A DNA stretch of 64,000 nucleotides. Source: Agromyces sp. S2-1-8. GTDB taxonomy: Bacteria > Actinomycetota > Actinomycetes > Actinomycetales > Microbacteriaceae. The stretch spans positions 3,286,001 to 3,350,000 of the forward strand of contig NZ_JAJOLP010000001.1 in the NCBI RefSeq assembly GCF_021129215.1. The letters run 5' to 3'. How positions within the stretch are numbered: the first letter of the stretch is position 1; each line of letters opens with the position of its first letter. The position numbers and the translations under genes are program-made. The notes beneath the pieces were generated by a model. That model was given only the letters and a program-made list of their open reading frames with translations, ran no database searches and had not been told where the DNA came from. Below are positions 55,122-63,815 of the stretch, piece by piece.

Positions 55122-56486
55122 CTACTCGTGCACCGTCAGCCGGGCCACCGCCTCGACGTGATGGGTGTTGGGGAAGAGGTCGAACGCGCGAAGCTCGTCG
55201 AGCCCGTAGCCGTGCTCGCGCAGGAGCCCGATGTCGCGGGCGAGCGCGACCGGGTCGCAGGCGACGTAGACGAGCTGGCGCGGACGGAGCTCGGCGAGCC
55301 GGTCGACGACCTGCCGCCCCGCGCCCGACCGCGGCGGATCGAGCACCACCGTGGCGGCGCGCAGGCGGTCGCGCTCGGTGCGCCCCGCGCTCGCGGCGAG
55401 CTCGTCGAGGTAGCGGTCGACGCGCCCCGTCAGCGCCCGGGCGCCGACCCAGTCCGCGAGGTTGGCGCCGGCGTGCTCGGTCGCGCGGGCGTCGGACTCG
55501 ACGCTCGTGATCCGCACCGTCTCGCCGAAGCGGTCTCCGACGGCGGCCGCGAGCAGGCCGACGCCGCCGTAGAGGTCGTGGTTCGCGGCGCGGGGGTCGA
55601 ACAGGTCGGCGTCGACGAGCTGCTGCACTGCCGCGGTCAGGGTGGCGGCGGCGGCGCGGTGCACCTGCCAGAAGCCGCCCCGGTCGAGCCCGAAGACACG
55701 ATCCCCGACCTGCTCCTCGACGCGCTGGCGGCGTCCGCCCCGCGTCGTCTCGCCGGTGTCGACGACGACCCACGGGTTTCCGACCGAGGGAGCGACGAGG
55801 TCGACGGCATGCGCCCCGGCGAAACGCTCGTCGAGGGGCGCGAGAGGGGCCAGTTCGGGCACGGCGAGCGGGACGGACGCGACGGGCACCACCCGGTGGC
55901 TCCGAGCGGCGTACGGGCCGACTCGGCCCTCGGCGTCGACCTGCAGTCGCAGTCGAGTGCGCCAGCCCGTGCCGAGCTCGGCATCGGCTCCCGGCGCGAG
56001 TGCGGGGTCGACCGCCTCGACCTCGACGGCCCGTTCGATCCCGCCGAACCGCGCGAGGGCGTCGACGAGCACCTCGGCCTTCAGCGCACGCTGGCGCGCC
56101 ATGGCGATGTGGCCGAATTCGGCGCCGCCCGCGCGGCGCTCGGGGGCGCGGTCGACGCCCGCCTCGGACCACGGGTGCTCGCGGCGGTCGGCCGAGGCGT
56201 CGAGCACCTCGAGCGTGTCGGCGCGCCAGAAGCTCGCCTTGCCGCTGTCGCTCACACGGGCGCGGACGCGCTCGCCCGGGATGGCGTCGGCGACGAACAC
56301 GACCCGACCCTCATGCCGTGCGACGGCGACACCGCCGTGGGCGATGCGCTCGACGTCGAGCTCGAGCACCGGCCCGTCGAGCCGGGGCTCGGCGGGGGCC
56401 GGGCGGGGCGTGCGGCGCGCAGTCGTGCCGGTTCCCGCCGGGCGGCGGCGCGAGCGGTCGGTGCGTCGACGATCGGGATTCACCAT
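55122..56486 (-). CDS. TrmA/RumA-like RNA (uracil-5-)-methyltransferase
   Basis: 454 residues. An Arg-rich lead (1-38) precedes a TRAM domain (about 40-100: LELDVERIAHGGVAVARHEGRVVFV). The Rossmann methyltransferase follows, with DLYGGVGLLAAAVG (SAM loop), VVLDPPRSGAGRQV and YVACDPVALARD, whose Cys is the catalytic nucleophile. It methylates U in tRNA or rRNA. The Fe-S cysteines of RumA are absent. ATG 56486 is used; AATGCT (56498-56493) 6 nt before could be a -10. Target base unknown. Confidence 0.87.
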   Translation of the reverse strand: MVNPDRRRTDRSRRRPAGTGTTARRTPRPAPAEPRLDGPVLELDVERIAHGGVAVARHEGRVVFVADAIPGERVRARVSDSGKASFWRADTLEVLDASADRREHPWSEAGVDRAPERRAGGAEFGHIAMARQRALKAEVLVDALARFGGIERAVEVEAVDPALAPGADAELGTGWRTRLRLQVDAEGRVGPYAARSHRVVPVASVPLAVPELAPLAPLDERFAGAHAVDLVAPSVGNPWVVVDTGETTRGGRRQRVEEQVGDRVFGLDRGGFWQVHRAAAATLTAAVQQLVDADLFDPRAANHDLYGGVGLLAAAVGDRFGETVRITSVESDARATEHAGANLADWVGARALTGRVDRYLDELAASAGRTERDRLRAATVVLDPPRSGAGRQVVDRLAELRPRQLVYVACDPVALARDIGLLREHGYGLDELRAFDLFPNTHHVEAVARLTVHE

Positions 56487-56531
56487 GCGTCGAGCATTCC
56501 ACAGCAGCCTGACCGCGGGCAGGATGGGAGG

Positions 56532-57173
56532 ATGCGCCTCTACCTCGCCTCGACGTCGCCCGCCCGCCTGCAGACCCTGCGTGCGGCGGGCATCGAGCCG
56601 ATCGCGGTGCCGCCCGGCGTCGACGAGGAGGCCGCCGTCGCGGCGCACGAGGCCGACCACGGGCCGCTCGCCGCGCGCGACATGGTGCAGCTTCTCGCCC
56701 GCGCGAAGGCCGAGGCCCTCGTGGGCGCCGAGCCCGGCGGCGAGCCGATCGACGGGCTCATCCTCGGCGGGGACTCGGCGTTCCTCACGAGCGGCGCGAT
56801 CCACGGCAAGCCGCACACGCCCGAGGTCGCGAAGGCGCGCTGGCTCGCCCAGAACGGCGGGCACGGCGACCTCTGGTCGGGGCACTGGCTCATCGACCAC
56901 CGCGACGGCCGGGTGAACGGCGCGGTCGGGCGCCCCGATGTCGCGACCGTGCGGTTCGCGGCCCTCGACGAGGCCGAGATCGACGCGTACATCGCGTCGG
57001 GTGAGCCGCTCCTCGTCGCGGGCGCGTTCACGGTCGACTCGCTCGGCGGGCCGTTCATCCGACGGGTCGAGGGCGATCCGTCGACGGTCGTGGGCCTCTC
57101 GTTGTCGACTCTGCGCGACCTCGTCCGCGAACTCGGCGTCGACTGGACCTCGCTGTGGAACCGCGCGGGCTGA
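56532..57173 (+). CDS. Maf-family nucleoside triphosphate pyrophosphatase
   Basis: 213 residues. LASTSPARLQTL (substrate loop), GLILGGDSAF (catalytic Asp) and EPLLVAGAFTVDSLGGPFI are the Maf signature. It hydrolyses non-canonical or m5U/Ψ-type nucleotides to monophosphates. CAGGAT 6 nt before ATG 56532 could serve as -10 for a leaderless message; divergent from the methyltransferase gene at 56486. It precedes the carboxylase alpha subunit by 92 bp. Confidence 0.92.
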   Translation: MRLYLASTSPARLQTLRAAGIEPIAVPPGVDEEAAVAAHEADHGPLAARDMVQLLARAKAEALVGAEPGGEPIDGLILGGDSAFLTSGAIHGKPHTPEVAKARWLAQNGGHGDLWSGHWLIDHRDGRVNGAVGRPDVATVRFAALDEAEIDAYIASGEPLLVAGAFTVDSLGGPFIRRVEGDPSTVVGLSLSTLRDLVRELGVDWTSLWNRAG

Positions 57174-57251
57174 TCGCGCGATTGTCGACTGCCGCAAGAG
57201 ACATCCATTCATTTTGTGGAGGTCGCCCAAAGGTGTGACGTGCCCGCGCAA

Positions 57252-57257
57252 TAGGCT
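57252..57257 (+). promoter_or_regulatory. -10 element for leaderless carboxylase alpha gene
   Basis: TAGGCT, 8 nt before ATG 57266. The 92-bp gap 57174-57265 is relatively AT-rich around 57205-57220 and shows no -35 match. Confidence 0.4.
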
Positions 57258-57265
57258 TGGGGATT

Positions 57266-59035
57266 ATGCCGCGCATCACCAAGGTCCTCATCGCCAACCG
57301 TGGAGAGATCGCCGTCCGCGTCATCCGCGCCGCTCGCGACGCCGGCCTCGGCTCGGTCGCCGTGTACGCCGACCAGGACCGCGACGCCCGCCACGTGAAG
57401 CTCGCCGACGAGGCGTACGCCCTCGACGGCACCACGAGCGCCGACACGTACCTGGTCATCGACAAGATCCTCTCGGTCGCGCGGCGCTCGGGCGCCGACG
57501 CCGTGCACCCGGGCTACGGCTTCCTCGCCGAGAACCCCGACTTCGCCCGCGCCGTCATCGAGGCGGGCCTCATCTGGATCGGGCCGTCGCCCGAGGCGAT
57601 CGAGCGGCTGGGCGACAAGGTCTCGGCGCGGCACGTCGCCGAGAAGGTGGGCGCACCGCTCGCGCCCGGCACGCTCAACCCAGTGGCTGACGCCTCGGAG
57701 GTGCTCGACTTCGTCGACGTGCACGGTCTCCCCGTCGCGATCAAGGCGGCGTTCGGCGGCGGCGGTCGCGGCCTCAAGGTCGCCCGCGAACGCGACGAGG
57801 TCGCCGAGCTCTTCGAGTCGGCCACCCGCGAGGCCGTCGCGGCGTTCGGCCGCGGCGAGTGCTTCGTCGAGAAGTACCTCGACAAGCCGCGCCACGTCGA
57901 GACCCAGTGCCTCGCCGACCAGCACGGCAACGTCGTGGTCGTGTCGACCCGCGACTGCTCGCTGCAGCGCCGCCACCAGAAGCTCGTCGAAGAGGCGCCC
58001 GCGCCCTTCCTCACCGACGCCCAGGTCGAGGCCCTCTACAGCGCCTCGAAGGCCATCCTCAAGGAGGTCGGCTACGTCGGCGCGGGCACCTGCGAGTTCC
58101 TCATCGGCCAGGACGGCACGGTCTCGTTCCTCGAGGTGAACACCCGCCTGCAGGTCGAGCACCCCGTCTCCGAGGAGGTCACCGGGCTCGACCTCGTGCG
58201 CGAGCAGTTCCGCCTCGCCGAGGGCGGCGTGCTCGACTACCCCGACCCCGTGACCCAGGGGCACTCGATCGAGTTCCGCATCAACGGCGAAGACCCCGGT
58301 CGCGGCTTCCTCCCCGCTCCCGGCCCGATCCACCAGCTCCGCTTCCCCGGCGGGCCCGGCGTGCGCGTCGACTCGGGCGTCACGAGCGGCGACGAGATCT
58401 CGGGGGCGTTCGACTCGCTGCTCGCGAAGCTCATCGTCACCGGACGCGATCGCAAGGACGCGCTCGAGCGTGCACGACGCGCCCTCGACGAGTTCGAGGT
58501 CGCGGGGCTCCCGACGGTGCTGCCCTTCCACCGCGACATCGTCGACAACCCCGCCTTCGCGCCGGCCGGCGACGAGCCCTTCTCGGTCTACACCCGCTGG
58601 ATCGAGACCGAGTACGACAACCGCCTCGAACCGTGGTCGGGCGAGCTCGAAGAGACGAGCGGCCCCGCCGCGCGTTCGAACGTCGTCGTCGAGGTCGCCG
58701 GTCGTCGCATCGAGGTCAGCCTGCCGAAGCGACTCGCCGGCGGGGCATCCCTCTCGCACACTGCCGGCGCCGCGCCGCGCCGCCGGAGCGGTTCGCACAC
58801 CGTCGACACGGGCACCGGCAACGCCGTGAAGGCGCCCATGCAGGCCACCGTCGTGAAGGTCGCCGTCGCCGAGGGCGACAAGGTCGTCAAGGGCGACCTC
58901 GTGCTCGTGCTCGAGGCGATGAAGATGGAGCAGCCGATCGTCGCCCATAAGGACGGCGTCATCGGCGGCATCAACGCCGAGCCCGGCGCGACCGTGTCGA
59001 GCGGGCACCTGCTGCTCTCGATCGCCGACGCCTGA
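57266..59035 (+). CDS. Acyl-CoA carboxylase alpha subunit (biotin carboxylase + BCCP)
   Basis: 589 residues. Biotin carboxylase (1 to about 450): [46 protein letters not shown] (ATP-binding glycine loop), [18 protein letters not shown] with catalytic residues. A linker leads to a C-terminal biotinyl domain (about 515-589) with the acceptor Lys in [11 protein letters not shown]. It carboxylates biotin with ATP and bicarbonate and serves the beta and epsilon subunits at 49906-51787. Biotin is added by birA at 48922. ATG 57266 is chosen over the in-frame TTG 57257, which lies in the -10. Confidence 0.95.
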   Translation: MPRITKVLIANRGEIAVRVIRAARDAGLGSVAVYADQDRDARHVKLADEAYALDGTTSADTYLVIDKILSVARRSGADAVHPGYGFLAENPDFARAVIEAGLIWIGPSPEAIERLGDKVSARHVAEKVGAPLAPGTLNPVADASEVLDFVDVHGLPVAIKAAFGGGGRGLKVARERDEVAELFESATREAVAAFGRGECFVEKYLDKPRHVETQCLADQHGNVVVVSTRDCSLQRRHQKLVEEAPAPFLTDAQVEALYSASKAILKEVGYVGAGTCEFLIGQDGTVSFLEVNTRLQVEHPVSEEVTGLDLVREQFRLAEGGVLDYPDPVTQGHSIEFRINGEDPGRGFLPAPGPIHQLRFPGGPGVRVDSGVTSGDEISGAFDSLLAKLIVTGRDRKDALERARRALDEFEVAGLPTVLPFHRDIVDNPAFAPAGDEPFSVYTRWIETEYDNRLEPWSGELEETSGPAARSNVVVEVAGRRIEVSLPKRLAGGASLSHTAGAAPRRRSGSHTVDTGTGNAVKAPMQATVVKVAVAEGDKVVKGDLVLVLEAMKMEQPIVAHKDGVIGGINAEPGATVSSGHLLLSIADA

Positions 59036-59041
59036 TCCCCG

Positions 59042-59092
59042 CGGACGAACGGGATGCCGCGAGCTCATCGCTCGCGGCATCCCGTTCGTCCG
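59042..59092. terminator. Bidirectional terminator, 23-bp perfect stem
   Basis: 59042-59064 pairs perfectly with 59070-59092 around a 5-nt loop. It lies between the convergent carboxylase alpha and amine oxidase genes. There is no T-run; the length of the stem is what supports it. Confidence 0.88.
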
Positions 59093-59121
59093 TCCGGGGA
59101 GTGCCGGCACGGCACGGACCC

Positions 59122-60561
59122 TCAGCGGAGTGCGAGCGCGGCGAGCGCCTGCTTCGCCGCCGTGATGCCCGAGTTTCGCGACGAGTGGATCGTGCTCGTC
59201 ACCATGCCGGCCCAGAAGACCGTGTCGTCGATCGGCCCGTTGAGCCCGGTGCGTCGCGAGAACGGGCCGGGGTAGGCGCCCCGGGCGAACTCGTCCTTCG
59301 ACCAGTCGTAGGTCGAGGCGTTGACGGCCTGCAACCCCTGGTCGCCGACGGCGGTGCGCACGTTGTCGAGCGCCGCCGCGAGCCGCTCGGCCTCGGGCAG
59401 GTCGAGCAGATCCTGCGCGACACCGCCGGTCGCCCACGCGACCGCGATCTCCCCGTGATAGCCGGGCGTTCCGAGTGAGGCGTTCCAGAGGCTCGGCGGG
59501 CGCTTCGAGAAGGTCGTCATGACGTCCCACTGCCGCGCGACCGGGTGGCCGGGCGGCACCACCGGCGCCGCGAACTCCAGGATGCCCTTGAACACCGGCA
59601 GGTACTCGATCTCCTGGAGCCCGTCGCGACGGTCGGCGGGCAGCGGCGGGTCGAAGGTCACGTCGCCGTGCTTCAGCACGCCGCCCGGCAACGCCACGAC
59701 GAGCGTCTTCGCCTGGTAGCTGCCGCGACTCGTGTGCACGTCGACGCGGCCGGCCCGATGCTCGACCGTGTGCACCCGCGCGCCGAGCCGGATCGGCAGC
59801 CCGGCCGCGAGCGGCCTGAGCACCTGGTCGTAGCCGCCGATCACACGGTGATCGTCGTAGGGATCCGGGAACGGCGTCGACGCCGGGACGTCCTGTTCGG
59901 CGATCGCCCACGCGACCGTGTCGACGACCCACGCCGCCGGCAGCACGTCGAACTGCTCGGAGTCGACCTCGATCGCGGCGAGCAGGACGGGGTAGTTCTC
60001 GCGCGGGATGCCGACGCGCTCGAGCCAGGCGAGCGCCGTCTCGCCGTCGGCCGGCTCGGGCAGCGGGCCGACCGGCGCACCGAGCGGGAACTTCAACGAC
60101 GCGTACGTCGTGCCGTCGAGCCACGGCGTACCGGGCGCGAGCCGGCCCCAGATCGACTGCTGGCGCCGGGTCGTGATGCCCTCCGCCTCGATGAGGTCCC
60201 AGGTCGAGGCCCGGCTGCCGTGCACGAGCTCCGCACCGCGCTCGATCGGGATGGACATGGTCGTGCGATCGGTCCACATGCGCCCGCCGATCCGGTCGCG
60301 CGCCTCGAGCACGAGCACGCTGCGTCCCGCGTCGGCGAGCGTGCGTGCGGCGCCGAGCCCGGATGCGCCGGCACCGAGCACGATCGCATCCCACATGCGG
60401 TGGTCGGAGCCCGTGCCGACCGGCCGGCGAGCGCCAGCGGTGAGCGCGACGGTCGCCGCACCGGCCACGCCTGCTGCGCCGAGCCCGAGCACGGCCCGTC
60501 GCGTGACACCTCCCCCGCCGGCCGTGGTCGTCGTCGTGCCCGTCGCGCGTGTCGCGGTCAT
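59122..60561 (-). CDS. Tat-exported flavin amine oxidase
   Basis: 479 residues. The N-terminus has a twin-arginine signal (TRRAVLGLGAAG, about residues 20-31, then a hydrophobic run to Ala), so it should be exported folded with FAD. The oxidase core starts IVLGAGASGLGAARTLADAG with EARDRIGGRM, and the end has AGMVTSTIHSSRNSGITAAKQA, the second FAD-binding segment. Family members oxidise polyamines, monoamines or amino acids. ATG 60561 has AGGAGG upstream. It is transcribed from the promoter at 60638-60667, which is covered by a palindrome, so it is probably regulated. The adjacent amino acid permease may import or exchange related compounds. Confidence 0.88.
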   Translation of the reverse strand: MTATRATGTTTTTAGGGGVTRRAVLGLGAAGVAGAATVALTAGARRPVGTGSDHRMWDAIVLGAGASGLGAARTLADAGRSVLVLEARDRIGGRMWTDRTTMSIPIERGAELVHGSRASTWDLIEAEGITTRRQQSIWGRLAPGTPWLDGTTYASLKFPLGAPVGPLPEPADGETALAWLERVGIPRENYPVLLAAIEVDSEQFDVLPAAWVVDTVAWAIAEQDVPASTPFPDPYDDHRVIGGYDQVLRPLAAGLPIRLGARVHTVEHRAGRVDVHTSRGSYQAKTLVVALPGGVLKHGDVTFDPPLPADRRDGLQEIEYLPVFKGILEFAAPVVPPGHPVARQWDVMTTFSKRPPSLWNASLGTPGYHGEIAVAWATGGVAQDLLDLPEAERLAAALDNVRTAVGDQGLQAVNASTYDWSKDEFARGAYPGPFSRRTGLNGPIDDTVFWAGMVTSTIHSSRNSGITAAKQALAALALR

Positions 60562-60637
60562 CTCCGCCTCCTGGAACCTCGTCCTCACCGGTGGGTCGGT
60601 CGCGGCGTCATCGCCCGATCGACGCTGGATGATTCGG

Positions 60638-60678
60638 AGACTATCGACGGGTGAACATCGATGTCAACGCTGTTGACA
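60638..60678 (-). promoter_or_regulatory. Consensus promoter overlapped by a 17-bp perfect palindrome
   Basis: On the minus strand TTGACA (60667-60662), an 18-nt spacer and TAGTCT (60643-60638) make the best promoter in the window. It drives the amine oxidase gene. TGTCAAC-GCT-GTTGACA (60662-60678) is a perfect 7-bp inverted repeat that includes the whole -35, the expected place for a repressor (TetR- or GntR-like) to block RNA polymerase. No regulator gene is nearby. Confidence 0.75.
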
Positions 60679-60702
60679 GGATCGGAGCGGAGCAGCGACC
60701 CG

Positions 60703-62205
60703 TCAGGTTCCCTGGGCCGTCGGCAGCTCGACCTCGCTGACCCGCTCGCCGGCGAGCCGAGAGCGACGCCGACCGTAGAGCAGGTAGATGACGACGCCGA
60801 GCGCGAGCCAGACGAGGAAGCGCACCCAGGTGAGCGTCGTGAGGTTGAGCATGAGCCAGACGCAGAGCGCGGCCGACAGGATCGGAAGCACCGGGGACAA
60901 CGGCACGCGGAACCCGCGCGGCAGGTCGGGCCGGGTGCGACGCAGCACGACGATGCCGACCGACACGAGCACGAAGGCCGACAGCGTGCCGATGTTGATC
61001 ATCTCCTCGAGGAGCCCCACATCGGTGAAGGCGGCGACGAGCGCGACCACGGTGCCGCCGATGATCTGGATACGGGCGGGAGTCTTCGTGTGCTCGGTCG
61101 TCTTCGACAGCCATCGCGGCAGCAGCCCGTCGCGGCTCATCGCGAACACGATGCGCGAGAGGCCGAGCAGCAGCACCATGATCACCGTCGTGAGGCCGGC
61201 GAGCGCGCCGAGCGAGATGACGGCCGACGCCCAGTCCTGCCCGACCAGCCGGAACGCGGTCGCGAGCGACGGCGTCTCCTCCGCGGCGAGCTCGGTGTAC
61301 GACACCATGCCCGTCATCACGATCGAGACGAGCACGTAGAGCAGGGTCACGATGCCGAGGCCGAGGAAGATGCCGCGCGGCAGCCGCTTCTGGGGCTCGC
61401 GCACCTCCTCGGCACTCGTGGCGACGACGTCGAACCCGATGAAGGCGAAGAAGACGAGGGAGGCCGCGGCGAGCATGCCGAACACGCCGTACTGCGCCGG
61501 CGCGGCACCCGTGAGCCAGGCGAAGAGCGACTGCGTCCAGGCATCCTCGGCACCGCCCGTCGTCGGCACCGCCTCGGGGATGAAGGGCGTGAAGTTCGAG
61601 GCCTGCACGAAGAAGAAGCCCACGACGATCACGAAGAGCACGATCGCGACCTTGATGAGCGTGAACACGGCGCCGACGCGCGCCGTGAGCTTCGTCCCGG
61701 CGACGAGCAGGACGGTGAAGACCGCGACGATGAGGAATGCCGGCCAGCTGACCTCGACCCCGCCGATGGAGAGGGTCGCCGGGAACGGCACGCCGAAGGC
61801 GAGCAGCGCCTCGGAGAGGTACACGCCCCAGTACTTCGCGAGCACGGCGGCGGCTGTGAACATCTCGAGGATGAGGTCCCAGCCGATGATCCACGCGAGG
61901 AGCTCGCCCATCGTGGCGTACGTGAAGGTGTACGCGCTGCCCGCGACGGGCACCGTCGAGGCGAACTCCGCGTAGCACATGATCGCGAGCCCGCACGTGA
62001 TCGCAGCGAGCACGAACGAGAGGATCACGCTCGGGCCGGCGTAGTTCGCCGCGGCCTGCGCCCCGACCGAGAAGATGCCAGCCCCGACCGCGACGGCGAT
62101 GCCCATGAGCGCGAGGTCCCAGGTGCCGAGCGAGCGTTTGAGGCTGCGGCTCTCGTCGCTCGAGTCGGCGATCGAGGCCTCGACCGATTTCACGCGCAGG
62201 TTCAT
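60703..62205 (-). CDS. APC-superfamily amino acid permease
   Basis: 500 residues with about twelve membrane helices. After LKRSLGTWDLALMGIAVAVGAGIFS (glycine-rich unwound helix 1 that binds the amino group), it has VPVAGSAYTFTYATMGELLAW and SLVFFAFIGFDVVATSAEEVREPQKRLP, the pattern of cationic-amino-acid and related transporters (YfnA/CAT-like). It moves amino acids or polyamines with protons. ATG 62205 has GGGGGAG upstream. It ends 25 bp before the operator of the amine oxidase, and the two are transcribed in the same direction but from different promoters. Confidence 0.9.
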   Translation of the reverse strand: MNLRVKSVEASIADSSDESRSLKRSLGTWDLALMGIAVAVGAGIFSVGAQAAANYAGPSVILSFVLAAITCGLAIMCYAEFASTVPVAGSAYTFTYATMGELLAWIIGWDLILEMFTAAAVLAKYWGVYLSEALLAFGVPFPATLSIGGVEVSWPAFLIVAVFTVLLVAGTKLTARVGAVFTLIKVAIVLFVIVVGFFFVQASNFTPFIPEAVPTTGGAEDAWTQSLFAWLTGAAPAQYGVFGMLAAASLVFFAFIGFDVVATSAEEVREPQKRLPRGIFLGLGIVTLLYVLVSIVMTGMVSYTELAAEETPSLATAFRLVGQDWASAVISLGALAGLTTVIMVLLLGLSRIVFAMSRDGLLPRWLSKTTEHTKTPARIQIIGGTVVALVAAFTDVGLLEEMINIGTLSAFVLVSVGIVVLRRTRPDLPRGFRVPLSPVLPILSAALCVWLMLNLTTLTWVRFLVWLALGVVIYLLYGRRRSRLAGERVSEVELPTAQGT

Positions 62206-62254
62206 CGCTCCCCCAAGCGGTCATCGCGCCGCGGGCGCGGCGCTGCGTGTGCCC

Positions 62255-62260
62255 AGCGTA
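62255..62260 (-). promoter_or_regulatory. Possible -10 for the permease gene
   Basis: TACGCT on the minus strand in the 94-bp gap 62206-62299, about 50 nt before the permease ATG. Low support. Confidence 0.25.
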
Positions 62261-62299
62261 CGCCCGGGTCGGTGCGGGCGGGGCGTCGGGACGCGCGCG

Positions 62300-63736
62300 T
62301 CAGCGCACGATGTGCATGGCCCGCGCGGCGTCGGTGAGCGAGCCCGACAGCGACGGGTACACCGGGAACGCCTCGGCGAACTGGTCGACCGTGAGCCGGT
62401 GCTCGACGGCGAGCGCGAGCGGGAAGATGAGCTCCGACGCCTTCGGCGCGACGATGACGCCGCCGATGATCGAGCCCGAACCGCTCGAGGCGAAGAGCTT
62501 CACGAAGCCCTCGCGGATGCCCATCATCTTCGCCCGCGGGTTCGACGAGAGCGGCAGCTTGTAGACGACGCCCGGCACGACGCCCTCCTCGATCTCCTTC
62601 TCGGTCCAGCCGACGGTCGCGATCTCGGGCTGCGTGAAGATGTTCGAGGTGATGTTCCGGTTCTCGGGCGGGTTCACGACGTCGCCCATCGCGTGGAACA
62701 CGGCCGTGCGCCCCTGCATCGAGGCGACCGAGGCGAGCGGCATGAACGTCGTGCAGTCGCCGGCGGCGTAGATGTTCGGCATCGACGTGCGCGCGACCCG
62801 GTTGACCCGGATGTGCCCCGACTCGGCGAGCTGCACGCCCGCCTCCTCGAGGCCGAGGTCACGGGTGTTCGGCACCGATCCGACCGCCATGAGGCAGTGC
62901 GAGCCCTGCACCTGGCGTCCGTCGGACAGCGTCGCGACGACGCCGTCGCCGTCGCGCACGACCGACTCGGCCCGCGACTTGTTCAGCACCTTCATGCCGT
63001 TGCGCTTGAACACCTTCTCGATGACGGATGCCGCGTCGGCGTCCTCCCCGGGCAGCACCTGGTCCCGGCTCGAGATGAGCGTGACCTTCGCCCCGAGGGC
63101 GCGGTACGCCGAGGCGAACTCGGCGCCCGTGACGCCGGAGCCCACGACGATGAGGTGTTCGGGCACCTGCTGGAGCGAGTAGAGCTGGGTCCACGTGAGG
63201 ATGCGCTCGCCGTCGGGCACCGCGGTCGGCAGCACGCGCGGCGTCGCGCCGACCGAGAGCACGAGCGTGTCGGCCTCGATGCGGTCGAAGTCGGTGCCGC
63301 CCTTGGCGGTCGCGACGATCACGGCGTTCGGACCGTCGAGGCGACCCTCGCCGTGCACGAGGTGCACGCCGGCCTCGAGCAGGTTCGAGCGCATGTCTTC
63401 GGACTGCTGCGCCGCGAGGCCGAGCAGCCGCTTGTTCACGGCGGCGAGGTTGATCGCGACCTGGGGCTTCACGGCCTTGTCGGCCTCGCCCTTCGCGTAG
63501 AACTGCACGCCGAGGTCGGCCGCCTCCTTCACCGCGTTCGACGCCTCCGCCGTGGCGATGAGCGACTTCGAGGGCACGACGTCGGTGAGCACGGCCGAAC
63601 CGCCCACGCCCGCACGCTCGACCAGGGTGACCTCGGCCCCGAGCTGCGCCGCGGCGAGTGCGGCTTCGTACCCGCCGGGCCCCCCTCCGAGGACGGCGAT
63701 CCGTTGCGTGCGCTCGAACTCGTAGGCCATGCTCAT
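62300..63736 (-). CDS. lpdA: NAD(P)H-quinone dehydrogenase, LpdA-like flavoprotein disulfide reductase
   Basis: 478 residues. FAD motif IAVLGGGPGGYEAALAAAQLG; then GVGGSAVLTDVVPSKSLIA where dihydrolipoamide dehydrogenase has its CxxxxC redox pair, here lost, as in mycobacterial LpdA. NAD motif LIVVGSGVTGAEFASAY, and AAGDCT for the second FAD site. Lacking the disulfide, it should reduce quinones rather than lipoamide. ATG 63736 or ATG 63730 may be the start; CAGAAT (63742-63737) 6 nt before the second favours 63730 as leaderless. Adjacent to a purine nucleoside phosphorylase gene, an arrangement like that in mycobacteria. Confidence 0.93.
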   Translation of the reverse strand: MSMAYEFERTQRIAVLGGGPGGYEAALAAAQLGAEVTLVERAGVGGSAVLTDVVPSKSLIATAEASNAVKEAADLGVQFYAKGEADKAVKPQVAINLAAVNKRLLGLAAQQSEDMRSNLLEAGVHLVHGEGRLDGPNAVIVATAKGGTDFDRIEADTLVLSVGATPRVLPTAVPDGERILTWTQLYSLQQVPEHLIVVGSGVTGAEFASAYRALGAKVTLISSRDQVLPGEDADAASVIEKVFKRNGMKVLNKSRAESVVRDGDGVVATLSDGRQVQGSHCLMAVGSVPNTRDLGLEEAGVQLAESGHIRVNRVARTSMPNIYAAGDCTTFMPLASVASMQGRTAVFHAMGDVVNPPENRNITSNIFTQPEIATVGWTEKEIEEGVVPGVVYKLPLSSNPRAKMMGIREGFVKLFASSGSGSIIGGVIVAPKASELIFPLALAVEHRLTVDQFAEAFPVYPSLSGSLTDAARAMHIVR

Positions 63737-63803
63737 ATTCTGTCAGTTCCCCGTGCCCGGCCAGCACATGAGCGGCGCCGTGCCCGAAGCATCCGGTGGG
63801 TTC

Positions 63804-63809
63804 TAGAGT
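63804..63809 (+). promoter_or_regulatory. -10 element for leaderless phosphorylase gene
   Basis: TAGAGT, 6 nt before ATG 63816. Confidence 0.45.
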
Positions 63810-63815
63810 GGTGGG

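Noticed and set aside
54186-57173. Long upstream extension of the Maf frame to 995 codons.
   Set aside because: The extension is antisense to the methyltransferase and regulator genes; the Maf family begins at 56532.
57209-60394. Very long minus-strand frame crossing the carboxylase alpha gene and amine oxidase.
   Set aside because: It runs through a 23-bp terminator and opposite a diagnostic biotin carboxylase; low-complexity translation with no domain.
62300-63736. Dihydrolipoamide dehydrogenase (lpd) for the flavoprotein.
   Set aside because: The CxxxxC redox pair is absent, which fits the LpdA quinone reductase subgroup instead.
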